A DNA stretch of 64,000 nt, taken from NCBI RefSeq assembly GCF_039851965.1, contig NZ_CP156674.1, forward strand, positions 2,666,001 to 2,730,000, read 5' to 3'. Positions within the stretch are counted from its first letter, which is position 1. Each line of letters begins with the position of its first letter. This stretch comes from Pseudalkalibacillus hwajinpoensis (GTDB lineage: Bacteria > Bacillota > Bacilli > Bacillales > Guptibacillaceae). The translations under genes and the position numbers were made by a program. Shown here in pieces: positions 16,480 to 24,671 of the stretch. Under the pieces are notes generated by a model. The model did not search any database. It saw nothing but the letters and a program-made list of their open reading frames with translations, and was not told the DNA's origin.

Positions 16480-17436
16480 ATGAAAAAAGATGTTGTTACA
16501 ATTGGAGATGCGATGATCACATTTGATCCTTCACATCATGGGCCAATGCGGTATGCTTCCACTTTTGAGCGTAAAGCAGGTGGAGCTGAATTTAATTTCG
16601 CAATTGGATGTGCAAGGCTCGGTTTACAAACGGGATGGATCAGTCGATTAGGAAATGATGAGTTTGGAAAATACATTCGCAATTTTGCTAGAGGTGAGGG
16701 AATTGATGTTTCAGAAGTACAGTTACTGGATCAGTATTCCACTTCGTTAAATTTCAAGGAAATTAGAGAAGACGGTAGTGGAAGAACGTTCTATTATCGT
16801 CATCATTCACCTACTGAAGCACTGACAGAAGCCACTCTTGATGAAGATATATTGAGGAGTTGCAAGCTGTTACATATCACAGGTGTTTTTGCTGCAATTA
16901 ACCCAGATAAGAATATTTCTCTTCTCAAGCGAGCTGCGACGATAGCAAAGGATAATGGAGCGATGATCACTTTCGACCCTAATATTCGTTTGAAATTGTG
17001 GTCTCGCGAAGAAGCAAAACGTTGCTTAACAGATCTCCTTCCTTACGTCGATGTCCTGCTTACAGGTGAAGATGAGGCAGAATTACTTTTCGGTGTCCGC
17101 GATCCCGAAAAAATTGCACAAGCTTGTCAAAAGTATGGGATCTCAACAATTGCAATAAAAAAAGGTGAAAACGGGGCTTGTGCTTTTAAAAATGGTGACC
17201 TTGTTCATGCCGCTCCAATTCCACCAAAAAAAGTGATCGATACCGTAGGGGCAGGAGACGGCTTCGATGCCGGTTTTGTGTATGGATTATTAAATGGATG
17301 GACCCTTGAAAGAACCCTTAAGTTCTCAAATGCAATTGGCTCTTTGGTTGTAAGCGTTTATGGAGATAATGAAGGGTTACCAGAACTAGGGGAAGTCCTT
17401 GCACAGCTTGGCGAAAGAGAATTTATTGAGAGGTGA
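16480..17436 (+). CDS. kdgK: PfkB-family 2-keto-3-deoxygluconate kinase
   Basis: The 318-residue ribokinase-family enzyme has the N-terminal substrate glycine motif KAGGAEFNFAIGCARLG and the ATP/anion-hole signature DTVGAGDGFDAGF (about 254-266) with the catalytic aspartate. TFDPNIRLKLW is typical of KDG kinases. It would phosphorylate 2-keto-3-deoxygluconate at O6 in the cytoplasm. The KDPG aldolase three genes downstream is the matching next step. The ATG has AAGGGGGACC upstream. The next gene follows after 5 bases. A different sugar (for example a ketohexose) cannot be excluded. Confidence 0.8.
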   Translation: MKKDVVTIGDAMITFDPSHHGPMRYASTFERKAGGAEFNFAIGCARLGLQTGWISRLGNDEFGKYIRNFARGEGIDVSEVQLLDQYSTSLNFKEIREDGSGRTFYYRHHSPTEALTEATLDEDILRSCKLLHITGVFAAINPDKNISLLKRAATIAKDNGAMITFDPNIRLKLWSREEAKRCLTDLLPYVDVLLTGEDEAELLFGVRDPEKIAQACQKYGISTIAIKKGENGACAFKNGDLVHAAPIPPKKVIDTVGAGDGFDAGFVYGLLNGWTLERTLKFSNAIGSLVVSVYGDNEGLPELGEVLAQLGEREFIER

Positions 17437-17441
17437 TATAG

Positions 17442-18095
17442 GTGAAACTTCAATTAGCCCTGGACAGGTTATCAGATGACGAGTGTTTAGACATTCTTAC
17501 AAAGACATATGAGGCCATCGACTGGATTGAGATTGGAACAGGGGTTATTAAAGAATATGGAATGCCAATTGTAAGGAAGATTAGAGAAACCTTTCCTAAA
17601 TCAATCATCGTAACAGATATGAAAACCTGCGATGCCGGCAAATATGAAGCGGCTCAGGCATTTGAAGCAGGTGCAGACATTACGACTGTAATGGCTTTCG
17701 CCGCAGACCAAACGATTACAGATATATTAGATGTAGCTTTAGAGTTTAAGGGTAGAGTGATGGTGGATTTATTGGGTGTTACTCATAAACAACGCATCGA
17801 ACAGCTTCATGACCTTGGAGTAGATCTTGTCAGCCTCCATTTTGGAAAAGACATGCAGAAAAATGGAAACATCACCGGTGATATCTTTGAACTTGTAAGC
17901 GGATTCCCTGACTTAGAAGTTGCCGTTGCAGGTGGAATCAATCTTGAAACTCTTTCAACTATTCTTCCATACGAACCTGATACCTTAATCGTTGGGGGAG
18001 GCATTACGAAACAGGGTAACCGTAAACATATGGCTGCACAAATCAAGGAGGCGATCCAGGAGTATGAAAGAAGTCATTCACACCGTAGCTCATGA
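17442..18095 (+). CDS. hxlA: 3-hexulose-6-phosphate synthase family protein
   Basis: The 217-residue TIM-barrel protein of the OMP decarboxylase superfamily opens MKLQLALDRL and has the metal/catalytic segment VTDMKTCDAGKYE (about 58-70), VDLLGVTHKQR and the phosphate-binding AVAGGINLE and IVGGGITKQG. HPS condenses formaldehyde with ribulose 5-phosphate. The relatives UlaD/SgbH decarboxylate 3-keto-L-gulonate 6-phosphate. The presence of an HxlB-type isomerase immediately after favours HPS. The start is GTG with GAGGTGATA upstream. Its end overlaps the next gene by 32 bases. Confidence 0.78.
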   Translation: MKLQLALDRLSDDECLDILTKTYEAIDWIEIGTGVIKEYGMPIVRKIRETFPKSIIVTDMKTCDAGKYEAAQAFEAGADITTVMAFAADQTITDILDVALEFKGRVMVDLLGVTHKQRIEQLHDLGVDLVSLHFGKDMQKNGNITGDIFELVSGFPDLEVAVAGGINLETLSTILPYEPDTLIVGGGITKQGNRKHMAAQIKEAIQEYERSHSHRSS

Positions 18096-18618
18096 AATTA
18101 ATCAGGTGTTAGCAGAAGTGAACGAAGATCAAGCGAAGCAGCTCTCATCCTACATAGAGGATGCTAAACGAATTTTCGTGACTGGAGAAGGACGTTCTGG
18201 ACTGATGGGAAAGGCTTTCGCGATGCGATTAATGCACGGCGGATATGAAGTGTTTGTTACCGGAGAAACCATTACTCCGAATATCGAAAATGGTGATTTG
18301 TTGATCGCTATCTCTGGATCAGGTTCTACTCAGGCGATTTGTTATTTTGCTGAAAAAGCCAAAGAATTAGGTGCCCGTATTTCAGCAGTTACTACGAATG
18401 CAAATTCCAGACTTGCTAAGATAAGCGATAATGTATTGCTCGTTCCTGCAGCTACTAAAAAGAGGCTGTCAGGTGAGCCTGATACGATTCAACCACTCGG
18501 AAACCAATTTGATCAATCGCTTCATCTACTCCTGGATGCCATCATCATCTACACGATAAATCAATCAAAGAAAACGGATAATGACAAAATGACCGCAAAA
18601 CACGCAAATTTGGAATAG
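18064..18618 (+). CDS. hxlB: 6-phospho-3-hexuloisomerase
   Basis: The 184-residue single SIS-domain protein has GEGRSGLMGKAFAMRL (about 39-54), the SIS signature ISGSGSTQA and the HxlB-type tail IQPLGNQFDQSLHLLLDAI. It interconverts D-arabino-3-hexulose 6-phosphate and fructose 6-phosphate. ATG at 18064 gives the family's usual length; the frame open to 17992 would only extend further into hxlA. Overlap with hxlA suggests coupled translation. Its pairing with HPS is normal in formaldehyde fixation, but its place among sugar-acid genes is unusual. Confidence 0.85.
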   Translation: MKEVIHTVAHEINQVLAEVNEDQAKQLSSYIEDAKRIFVTGEGRSGLMGKAFAMRLMHGGYEVFVTGETITPNIENGDLLIAISGSGSTQAICYFAEKAKELGARISAVTTNANSRLAKISDNVLLVPAATKKRLSGEPDTIQPLGNQFDQSLHLLLDAIIIYTINQSKKTDNDKMTAKHANLE

Positions 18619-18628
18619 AGGTGAAAAA

Positions 18629-19294
18629 ATGAATTGTTTGCAAAAAGTACAAGAAGCAAAGATTGTCCCAGTTGTCCGTAAAGCGAATCGAAGTAATATT
18701 TTACCAATAGCTCAAGCTTTGTTTGACGGAGGCATTAAAGCGATCGAGATTACAGCAGAAACTCCTGAGGTTGACATGCTTATTAAGGAAGTTAGAAGCA
18801 ACCTAAATGGGCTGGTAGTAGGTGCAGGTACCGTATTGGATGCTGAAACGGCCAGAGCTGTCATTATGGCGGGTGCTCAATTTATTGTTTCGCCTACTGT
18901 TAATCGAGATACTGTCAAGATGGCAAAAAGATATGGGGTACCATGCATTATAGGTGCCTTGACGCCAACGGAAATGGTGACAGCCTATGAGTCGGGGGCT
19001 GATATGGTAAAAGTTTTTCCGGCGAACATCATGGGCGCCGATTATATTAAAAACATTCTTGGACCTCTTCCTCAGATTCAAATCATGGCAACTGGTGGCA
19101 TCGATAAGGAAAATATGCTTGACTACTTTCATTCTGGAGCTAAAGTTGTTGGGATAGGAAGCCAACTCGTTCAACCTGCTCATTTATCAACAAAAGAAGA
19201 TTTTGAGAGTTTACAAGAACTCGCAAGTCAATATGTTGAAAAGCTAGTAGAAGCAAATCGTACTTCATTAATTGAAAGCGGATTCAGAAAATAA
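18629..19294 (+). CDS. eda: KDPG/KHG aldolase
   Basis: The 221-residue class I aldolase has the family landmarks KIVPVVRKANR at the N-terminus, the catalytic glutamate in AIEITAETP (about 36-44), GAGTVLDAETA, the sequence IVSPTVNRDTV and the Schiff-base lysine in MVKVFPAN (about 128-135), followed by ATGGID. It splits 2-keto-3-deoxy-6-phosphogluconate into pyruvate and glyceraldehyde 3-phosphate, the step after the KDG kinase encoded upstream. The ATG has AGAGGTGAAAA before it. The TRAP genes follow after 13 bases. Confidence 0.9.
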   Translation: MNCLQKVQEAKIVPVVRKANRSNILPIAQALFDGGIKAIEITAETPEVDMLIKEVRSNLNGLVVGAGTVLDAETARAVIMAGAQFIVSPTVNRDTVKMAKRYGVPCIIGALTPTEMVTAYESGADMVKVFPANIMGADYIKNILGPLPQIQIMATGGIDKENMLDYFHSGAKVVGIGSQLVQPAHLSTKEDFESLQELASQYVEKLVEANRTSLIESGFRK

Positions 19295-19307
19295 AGGGGG
19301 AGCTTTT

Positions 19308-20330
19308 ATGAAATATATATCTACTTTATTGTTAGTTATGGTCTTATCTGTCGGTGTTCTAGCGGGTTGCGGAAACAGTGAAGAAGCTGGAGCTGGCGAT
19401 GATAGCAAACTTAAAATCATTGCGGCACATAACCAAACTTCACCTGAAAACCCATATCAATATGGCATGGAGGAGTTCAAAAAAGTAGCGGAAGAAAATG
19501 GAGATGGAAGTATTGAAGTAGAAGTCCATGCAGGAACTCTAGGTACAAGTGAATCAGAGCTTGTTGAAAAGCTTAAGCTTGGTGGAGCGGATGTTGTCCT
19601 TGTGTCTCCTGGTTTTATGTCAAAAACAGGCATTAAAGAAATTGATCTATTCGCAATGCCTTACGTGTTTGATAGTTATGAGCATTGGGAGAAAGCTGTA
19701 GATGGAGAAGTCGGTGATCAAATTGCCAAGACGATTAATGAGAAGTCAAATAATACATTCAAAGTACTGGGTTATTGGACAGCAGGAGTACGTCACTATT
19801 ATGGAAAAGAACCGTTGAATGCAATGGAAGATATTGAGGGGATGAAATTCCGTACGCAAACCTCTGGCGCTATTGCTGACTATTGGGAAGCAACTGGAGC
19901 AGTACCAACATCTGTAGCATGGGGCGAGTTATATCAAGCTTTGCAACAGGGTGTAGTTGATGCCTCTGAGAATGCCTATCCGTATTTTGTTCAGCAAAAT
20001 CATCATAAGACTGAGAATGGAAAATACATCACGGAAACCGCCCATGACTACACCACACGCTTATTACTCATTAATGGAGAGAAATTTGATTCTTACACGG
20101 ACAAGCAAAAAGAAGCAGTATTAAAAGCAGCTGAAGCTTCAGTAAAGAAAGAAATTGAGGTCCTTCACAAGCAAGAAGAAGAGTATAAACAAAAAGCGAT
20201 TGATGAAGGGGCAGAAGTGAATGAAATTGATCGTGACCCTTTCATTGAATTAGCAAAACCTATTCAGGATAAAACAGCAGAAGACATCGGTGCGACCGAC
20301 CTGTTAGAAAAAATTCGTGATTTGAAATAA
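19308..20330 (+). CDS. dctP: TRAP transporter substrate-binding lipoprotein DctP
   Basis: The 340-residue solute receptor starts with a lipoprotein signal peptide and lipobox VLAGC (lipid-modified Cys21). The mature DctP domain follows, with the conserved arginine segment GMKFRTQTSGAIADYW, which binds the substrate carboxylate, and VDASENAYPYF. ATG at 19308 has AAGGGGGA upstream; the frame open 12 codons further back lacks an RBS. It catches an anionic substrate, likely a sugar acid given the kinase and aldolase in the operon, for DctQM. A hairpin separates it from dctQ. Confidence 0.9.
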   Translation: MKYISTLLLVMVLSVGVLAGCGNSEEAGAGDDSKLKIIAAHNQTSPENPYQYGMEEFKKVAEENGDGSIEVEVHAGTLGTSESELVEKLKLGGADVVLVSPGFMSKTGIKEIDLFAMPYVFDSYEHWEKAVDGEVGDQIAKTINEKSNNTFKVLGYWTAGVRHYYGKEPLNAMEDIEGMKFRTQTSGAIADYWEATGAVPTSVAWGELYQALQQGVVDASENAYPYFVQQNHHKTENGKYITETAHDYTTRLLLINGEKFDSYTDKQKEAVLKAAEASVKKEIEVLHKQEEEYKQKAIDEGAEVNEIDRDPFIELAKPIQDKTAEDIGATDLLEKIRDLK

Positions 20331-20340
20331 GGAAAGAATG

Positions 20341-20371
20341 AGGCGAGGGTATGATTTGTACCTTCGCTCTT
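20341..20371 (+). terminator. Hairpin between dctP and dctQ
   Basis: An imperfect stem (AGGCGAGGGTA / TACCTTCGCTCTT, 7-base loop, G-U pairs) starts 11 bases after the dctP stop. Such hairpins usually stabilise or partially terminate so that the binding protein is made in excess over the membrane subunits. Confidence 0.6.
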
Positions 20372-20409
20372 ATTCAAATCATTAGCTTTACGTTAGAAGA
20401 AAGGGGAAT

Positions 20410-20895
20410 GTGGACGTGCTCATTAAGCTGCTTGAGAGAATTCAATTAACAGTCGGTGTCTTGTTTCTAGTAGTATTTTTCATCACGATTGTTATCCAGG
20501 TTATTACACGATATATGGGTATTTCAGCTATTTGGACGGAGGAAGTTGCGACTTATTCCTTTATTTGGGCAGTATTCATGGGTGCATCCGTCATGCTCAA
20601 TCGAAGAGAACATTTTAAATTTGATCTATTATTGAACAAATTAACTGGAAAGAGCAAAAATAGTTTATATCTCCTTAATGATCTTATTCTTCTCGTATTT
20701 AGTGCAGGGTTGTTTTATTTAGGAATGGAAGCTGTTCAAAACTTCTGGAACTACACCTGGGTTTCAATCCCTGAATTGAAAATGGGATATGTATGGATCT
20801 CCATTCCGATTATGGGTGGAACGATGGTCATTTATACTTTTGCTCATATCCTCCGTAACATAAGAAATTTCTCCAAAAGGGAGGTTACCGAATGA
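20410..20895 (+). CDS. dctQ: TRAP transporter small membrane subunit DctQ
   Basis: This 161-residue protein has four hydrophobic helices typical of DctQ, with the family segment TRYMGISAIWTEEVATYSFIW at the start of helix 2. It forms the membrane complex with DctM and uses the sodium gradient, as is typical of TRAP systems. The start is GTG at 20410 with GAAAGGGG 4-7 bases upstream; an ATG two bases earlier is out of frame. Its TGA overlaps the dctM start (ATGA), indicating coupling. Confidence 0.88.
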   Translation: MDVLIKLLERIQLTVGVLFLVVFFITIVIQVITRYMGISAIWTEEVATYSFIWAVFMGASVMLNRREHFKFDLLLNKLTGKSKNSLYLLNDLILLVFSAGLFYLGMEAVQNFWNYTWVSIPELKMGYVWISIPIMGGTMVIYTFAHILRNIRNFSKREVTE

Positions 20896-22181
20896 TTGGC
20901 ATCCTGTTAGTTGGTCTCTTTATTATCTTGATGATTCTAGGTATTCCTATCGCTTTCGTGATTGGAATTGTAGCTCTGCTAGGAATTATGAACGTACCCT
21001 ATATTCCTGAAGTAACTGTTCCAGTTAAAATGCTGAATGGTCTCGATTCCTTTGTTTTACTAGCGGTGCCCTTGTTTATATTAGCCGCTAACTTGATGAA
21101 TAGCGGCCAAATTTCGCAAAAGTTAATCGACTTAGCGCTAGCGATTGTCGGTCATATCCGTGGCGGATTAGCACATGCAAATATTCTCGTTTCGATGCTT
21201 TTTGCAGGGGTATCAGGTGCTGCTCAAGCTGACACAGCAGGCGTTGGAAAGATCTTAATCCCTAACATGAAAAAACAGGGGTATGACACTGAAACAGCAG
21301 TCGGTATTACGGCGGCTTCTTCTACAATTGGTGTTATCATCCCTCCAAGTATCCCAATGATTATTTTTGCAGGACTAACGAATGTATCTGTCGGCGCTTT
21401 GTTCTTAGTAGGAATTATTCCTGGTATTCTCGTTGGACTCGGCATGATGGTGCTGGTTTATATTCTTGCCAGGAAGAGGGGCTATCCGACTTATCAAAAA
21501 GCATCAATGAGAAATTTCATGAAGCAGTTTATTGGCACTATTCCTGCATTAATGACACCAGTAATCTTAATTGGGGGAATCATTACAGGAATTTTTACAG
21601 CCACTGAAGCAGCTGCTTTCGCTTCACTTTATACAGTACTAATAGGCGTATTCTATTATAAAACTCTTAAAATAAAGGATTTCCCTAAAATTTTAGTGGA
21701 TACTTTAACACTAAGTTCGCTATCATTATTTGCCTTAGCAGCAGCGAATGCTCTAGGTGAATTGATGAGTTACTATCAGTTATCTGTGTGGGCTGAACAA
21801 TTCTTTGCCAATAACATTGATAGCAAATGGGTTTTTCTTTTGATTATCATTGCATTCTTCTTATTTATAGGAACATTTATGGATGCCATACCAGCGATGA
21901 TTTTATTTATCCCAGTGATATTACCAGTCGCGATCGGTTTTGAGATTGATCCAATTTTATTGGGCATCGTTACGATCATGACATTAGCAGTTGGCCTAGT
22001 GACACCACCATATGGTTTGTGTTTACTTCTAGCTGCGAAAATAGGAAAATTACCCGTTGAACGGTCATTAGGAGCTGTTATGCCGTATATCGCAATAGTG
22101 CTCGTTGTGTTGCTGGTAGTGGCTTTTATACCTGATGTAGCTTTCTATCTACCAAAAGTCATTAATCCTAATCTATTCTAG
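20892..22181 (+). CDS. dctM: TRAP transporter large permease DctM
   Basis: The 429-residue polytopic protein has roughly 12 helices and DctM signatures: GIPIAFVIG near the start, LFAGVSGAAQADTAGVG, IIPPSIPMIIFA in the first half, and VGLVTPPYGLCLLLAAKI near the C-terminus. It forms the substrate channel of the TRAP transporter with DctQ. It is the last gene of the LacI-headed operon. A 30-bp-stem hairpin (repeat copy C) follows its stop and likely terminates the transcript. Confidence 0.92.
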   Translation: MIGILLVGLFIILMILGIPIAFVIGIVALLGIMNVPYIPEVTVPVKMLNGLDSFVLLAVPLFILAANLMNSGQISQKLIDLALAIVGHIRGGLAHANILVSMLFAGVSGAAQADTAGVGKILIPNMKKQGYDTETAVGITAASSTIGVIIPPSIPMIIFAGLTNVSVGALFLVGIIPGILVGLGMMVLVYILARKRGYPTYQKASMRNFMKQFIGTIPALMTPVILIGGIITGIFTATEAAAFASLYTVLIGVFYYKTLKIKDFPKILVDTLTLSSLSLFALAAANALGELMSYYQLSVWAEQFFANNIDSKWVFLLIIIAFFLFIGTFMDAIPAMILFIPVILPVAIGFEIDPILLGIVTIMTLAVGLVTPPYGLCLLLAAKIGKLPVERSLGAVMPYIAIVLVVLLVVAFIPDVAFYLPKVINPNLF

Positions 22182-22192
22182 TTGAAAAGTAA

Positions 22193-22256
22193 AGAAGGGG
22201 GAGAGGGAGAGGGAGGTCAGACACGTGTCTGACCTCCCTCTCCCTCTCCCTCTTTC
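22193..22256. repeat. GTCAGAC-head hairpin, copy C
   Basis: The head is identical to copy B (GTCAGACACGTGTCTGAC) with long GGGAGA-repeat arms that pair almost perfectly, giving a stem of about 30 bp followed by a T-rich tail. It lies between dctM and the sensor kinase gene. Confidence 0.88.
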
Positions 22257-22343
22257 TTTCAATTCAAAAGTATTGTTGTTATTCACCAAGACCATCGTTA
22301 GAATAAAAGAAAGACAATTCAGTCAGGAAGTGTAAGCGAATAC

Positions 22344-23939
22344 ATGTATAGAGTGAAGTCACTTTCTCTTCAAACAAAATTATCATTGATGATTCTTGGG
22401 CTTTTATTTAGTGTTTTACTGATTCTAGGTCTTGTTTTTACAAACTTATATTCTACTAGCGTAGAAGAGCAGATGGGTGAGCGGGCATTAAATGTTGCTC
22501 AATCTGTAGCATCCATGCCATCAGTTGTTGAAGGGATGGAATCAGATCATCCAACGAGTATCATTCAACCATTAGTAGAAGACATTCGTCTGCAAACGGG
22601 TGCGGAGTTCATCGTTGTCGGCGATAAGGATGGCATGCGCGTTGCCCACCCCTTACCAGAGCGGATTGGAAAACACATGGTCGGTGGAGATAGCCAGAAG
22701 GCATTGGTAGACGGGGAATCCTATGTATCAAAAGCCGAAGGCTCGTTAGGATCTTCGCTTAGAGGAAAAACGCCGATTGTGAAAGATGGTGAAATAATAG
22801 GAATTGTTTCGGTCGGTTTTCTGATTGAAGATATTGAGCAGAAAATCGACCAGTTTGAGCTTAAGGTTGCTAGTTTAATAGGAATCATCCTTTTACTTGG
22901 TTTGGCAGGGGGCTTCTTTATTGCAAAAGGGGTCAAGAAGTCAATCTTTGGACTTGAGCCTTCAGAAATCGGATCGATGTTTCTAGAACGAAATACAATC
23001 CTCGAGACGATCAGAGAGGGAATCATTGCAGTAAATTCAAAAGGGAACATTACACTTGCCAATCAGGAAGCCCATCATATTCTTAATCGAGAGCTAGATG
23101 AGAAGCTCGAAGGAAAGCATATCGTTTCGATCTTACCGAACACAAAAATGATGGAAGTTCTAAGTTCAGGAGAGTCACACCATGATCAAGAACTAATCAT
23201 AGGAACGAATGATGTGATCGTGAATCGAATTCCTATCATTCAACAGGGGAAAATTACGGGAGCTGTTTCTAGTTTCCGTAGAAAAACGGAGATAGAGGAG
23301 CTATCGCGTCAGCTCTCGCAAGTACAAAGCTATGCGAATGTCCTGCGCTCACAAACGCATGAATACTCAAACAAGCTGTATACCATTTTAGGATTAATTC
23401 AGCTGGGATCTTATGAGGAAGCAATTGAACTGATTCATTCAGAAGCAATTGGATATCAGGAGGTGGTACAGCTATTAGTGAAAGCTGTACCAAATCCGAT
23501 ACTTTCTGCATTGCTATTAGGCAAATACAATAGAGCTCATGAACTTCATATTGAATTTAAGATTGATGAGGGTAGTAGTATAAGTGACTTACCTGCACGT
23601 ATTGAACAGGAAAAGATCGTGACGATTGTTGGTAATTTAGTTGATAACGCCATGGATGCTGTTATCGACAAGCAACAGGACGAAAGAATTGTGCACTTAT
23701 TTATGACCGATATTGGGAAAGATTTGATTGTTGAAATCGAAGACTCTGGAAAGGGTATTCCTGACGAACAAATTGACCGTATTTTTGAGAGAGGGGTTAG
23801 CAGTAAAAAAGGAGAGGATCGAGGCATTGGCCTTTTCCTTGTTAAAAACGCCCTTGATTATCTAGGCGGATATGCCACGATCTCAAAGAGTCGGTATGGT
23901 GGGGCTGCTTTTACCGTTGTAATTCCTAAGGGGGAATAA
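22344..23939 (+). CDS. CitA/DcuS-type sensor histidine kinase
   Basis: The 531-residue membrane kinase has a first helix (about 12-32), an extracellular PDC/sCache-like sensor domain (about 35-175), a second helix (about 176-195), a PAS domain (RNTILETIREGIIAVNSKG), a histidine-containing helix (RSQTHEYSNKLYTILGLI) and an ATPase domain (VGNLVDNAMDAV, DSGKGIP, RGIGLFLVKNALDYLGG). The family senses citrate, malate or other C4-C6 carboxylates outside the cell. It is coupled to the following response regulator and converges with tctCBA, so a tricarboxylate is a likely signal. Confidence 0.9.
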   Translation: MYRVKSLSLQTKLSLMILGLLFSVLLILGLVFTNLYSTSVEEQMGERALNVAQSVASMPSVVEGMESDHPTSIIQPLVEDIRLQTGAEFIVVGDKDGMRVAHPLPERIGKHMVGGDSQKALVDGESYVSKAEGSLGSSLRGKTPIVKDGEIIGIVSVGFLIEDIEQKIDQFELKVASLIGIILLLGLAGGFFIAKGVKKSIFGLEPSEIGSMFLERNTILETIREGIIAVNSKGNITLANQEAHHILNRELDEKLEGKHIVSILPNTKMMEVLSSGESHHDQELIIGTNDVIVNRIPIIQQGKITGAVSSFRRKTEIEELSRQLSQVQSYANVLRSQTHEYSNKLYTILGLIQLGSYEEAIELIHSEAIGYQEVVQLLVKAVPNPILSALLLGKYNRAHELHIEFKIDEGSSISDLPARIEQEKIVTIVGNLVDNAMDAVIDKQQDERIVHLFMTDIGKDLIVEIEDSGKGIPDEQIDRIFERGVSSKKGEDRGIGLFLVKNALDYLGGYATISKSRYGGAAFTVVIPKGE

Positions 23940-23942
23940 GGA

Positions 23943-24623
23943 ATGTCTGATATTGAAGTTTTGATTGTTGAAGATGATCATCGGATCGCTAGAATTAATC
24001 AGAAATTCACAGAAAATGTGCCTGGTTATGCTGTCATGGGAGTGGCTTCAAGCATCCAAGAAGGGAAGGAACTTTTGGAGATTTTACAACCGGATCTTGT
24101 CCTGCTTGATATTTTCTTTCCAGAAGAAAGTGGGCTTGGTTTGCTATGGCACATACGTGAAAACTATAAAGAAACGGATGTCATGATGATTACTGCTGCA
24201 AAGGAAATAGATGCCGTCCAAGAGGCGCTTCGCGGAGGCGCGATTGATTACATTATTAAACCAGTCATCTTTGACCGCTTTAAACGAACGCTTGAGAACT
24301 TTAAGCAAACGAAAGGGCAAATTAGTAGTCAGAAGGTTGTAAGTCAGGAAGAAGTTGATCACTTGTTTACTAGAAAGGTTGAATCTTCTACCCAAACAGT
24401 TCCAAAAGGAATTGATCCACTGACACTAACGAAGATGGAAGAGGTTCTGCTTAATCATCTTCCTGAAGGCATGACGGCAGAAGAAGTTGGAAAGGTCGTT
24501 GGATGTAGTAGAACAACTGCCAGAAGGTATTTAGAATATATGGTTTCAATTGAAAAAGTCGACGCAGATTTATCTTATGGAACGGTTGGGAGACCTGAAC
24601 GTCGGTACCAGCCACTGAGATAG
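23943..24623 (+). CDS. CitB/DcuR-type response regulator
   Basis: The 226-residue regulator has an N-terminal receiver (IVEDDHRI acidic pocket, phospho-acceptor Asp in LVLLDIFFP, conserved Lys in YIIKPV). Its C-terminal helix-turn-helix (GMTAEEVGKVVGCSRTTARRYLEYMVS) is of the CitB/DctR/MalR kind. It starts 3 bases after the sensor kinase stop. By position it probably activates the tctCBA operon, whose promoter lies about 3 kb away, when the kinase detects its carboxylate. Confidence 0.9.
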   Translation: MSDIEVLIVEDDHRIARINQKFTENVPGYAVMGVASSIQEGKELLEILQPDLVLLDIFFPEESGLGLLWHIRENYKETDVMMITAAKEIDAVQEALRGGAIDYIIKPVIFDRFKRTLENFKQTKGQISSQKVVSQEEVDHLFTRKVESSTQTVPKGIDPLTLTKMEEVLLNHLPEGMTAEEVGKVVGCSRTTARRYLEYMVSIEKVDADLSYGTVGRPERRYQPLR

Positions 24624-24666
24624 AAAAAAGGCCGCTCCGAACTATCATTTTCGGAATGGCCTTTTT
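24624..24666. terminator. Bidirectional terminator
   Basis: An A-run, GGCC, two unpaired bases, TCCGAA, loop, TTCGGA, two unpaired bases, GGCC and T-run form a symmetrical hairpin between the convergent response regulator and tctA genes. Confidence 0.85.
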
Positions 24667-24671
24667 AAATT

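Noticed and set aside
17442..18095. Annotation as 3-keto-L-gulonate 6-phosphate decarboxylase (UlaD/SgbH)
   Set aside because: The immediately following isomerase is clearly HxlB-like, and no UlaE/UlaF-type epimerase genes are present; kept as hexulose-phosphate synthase with the alternative noted.
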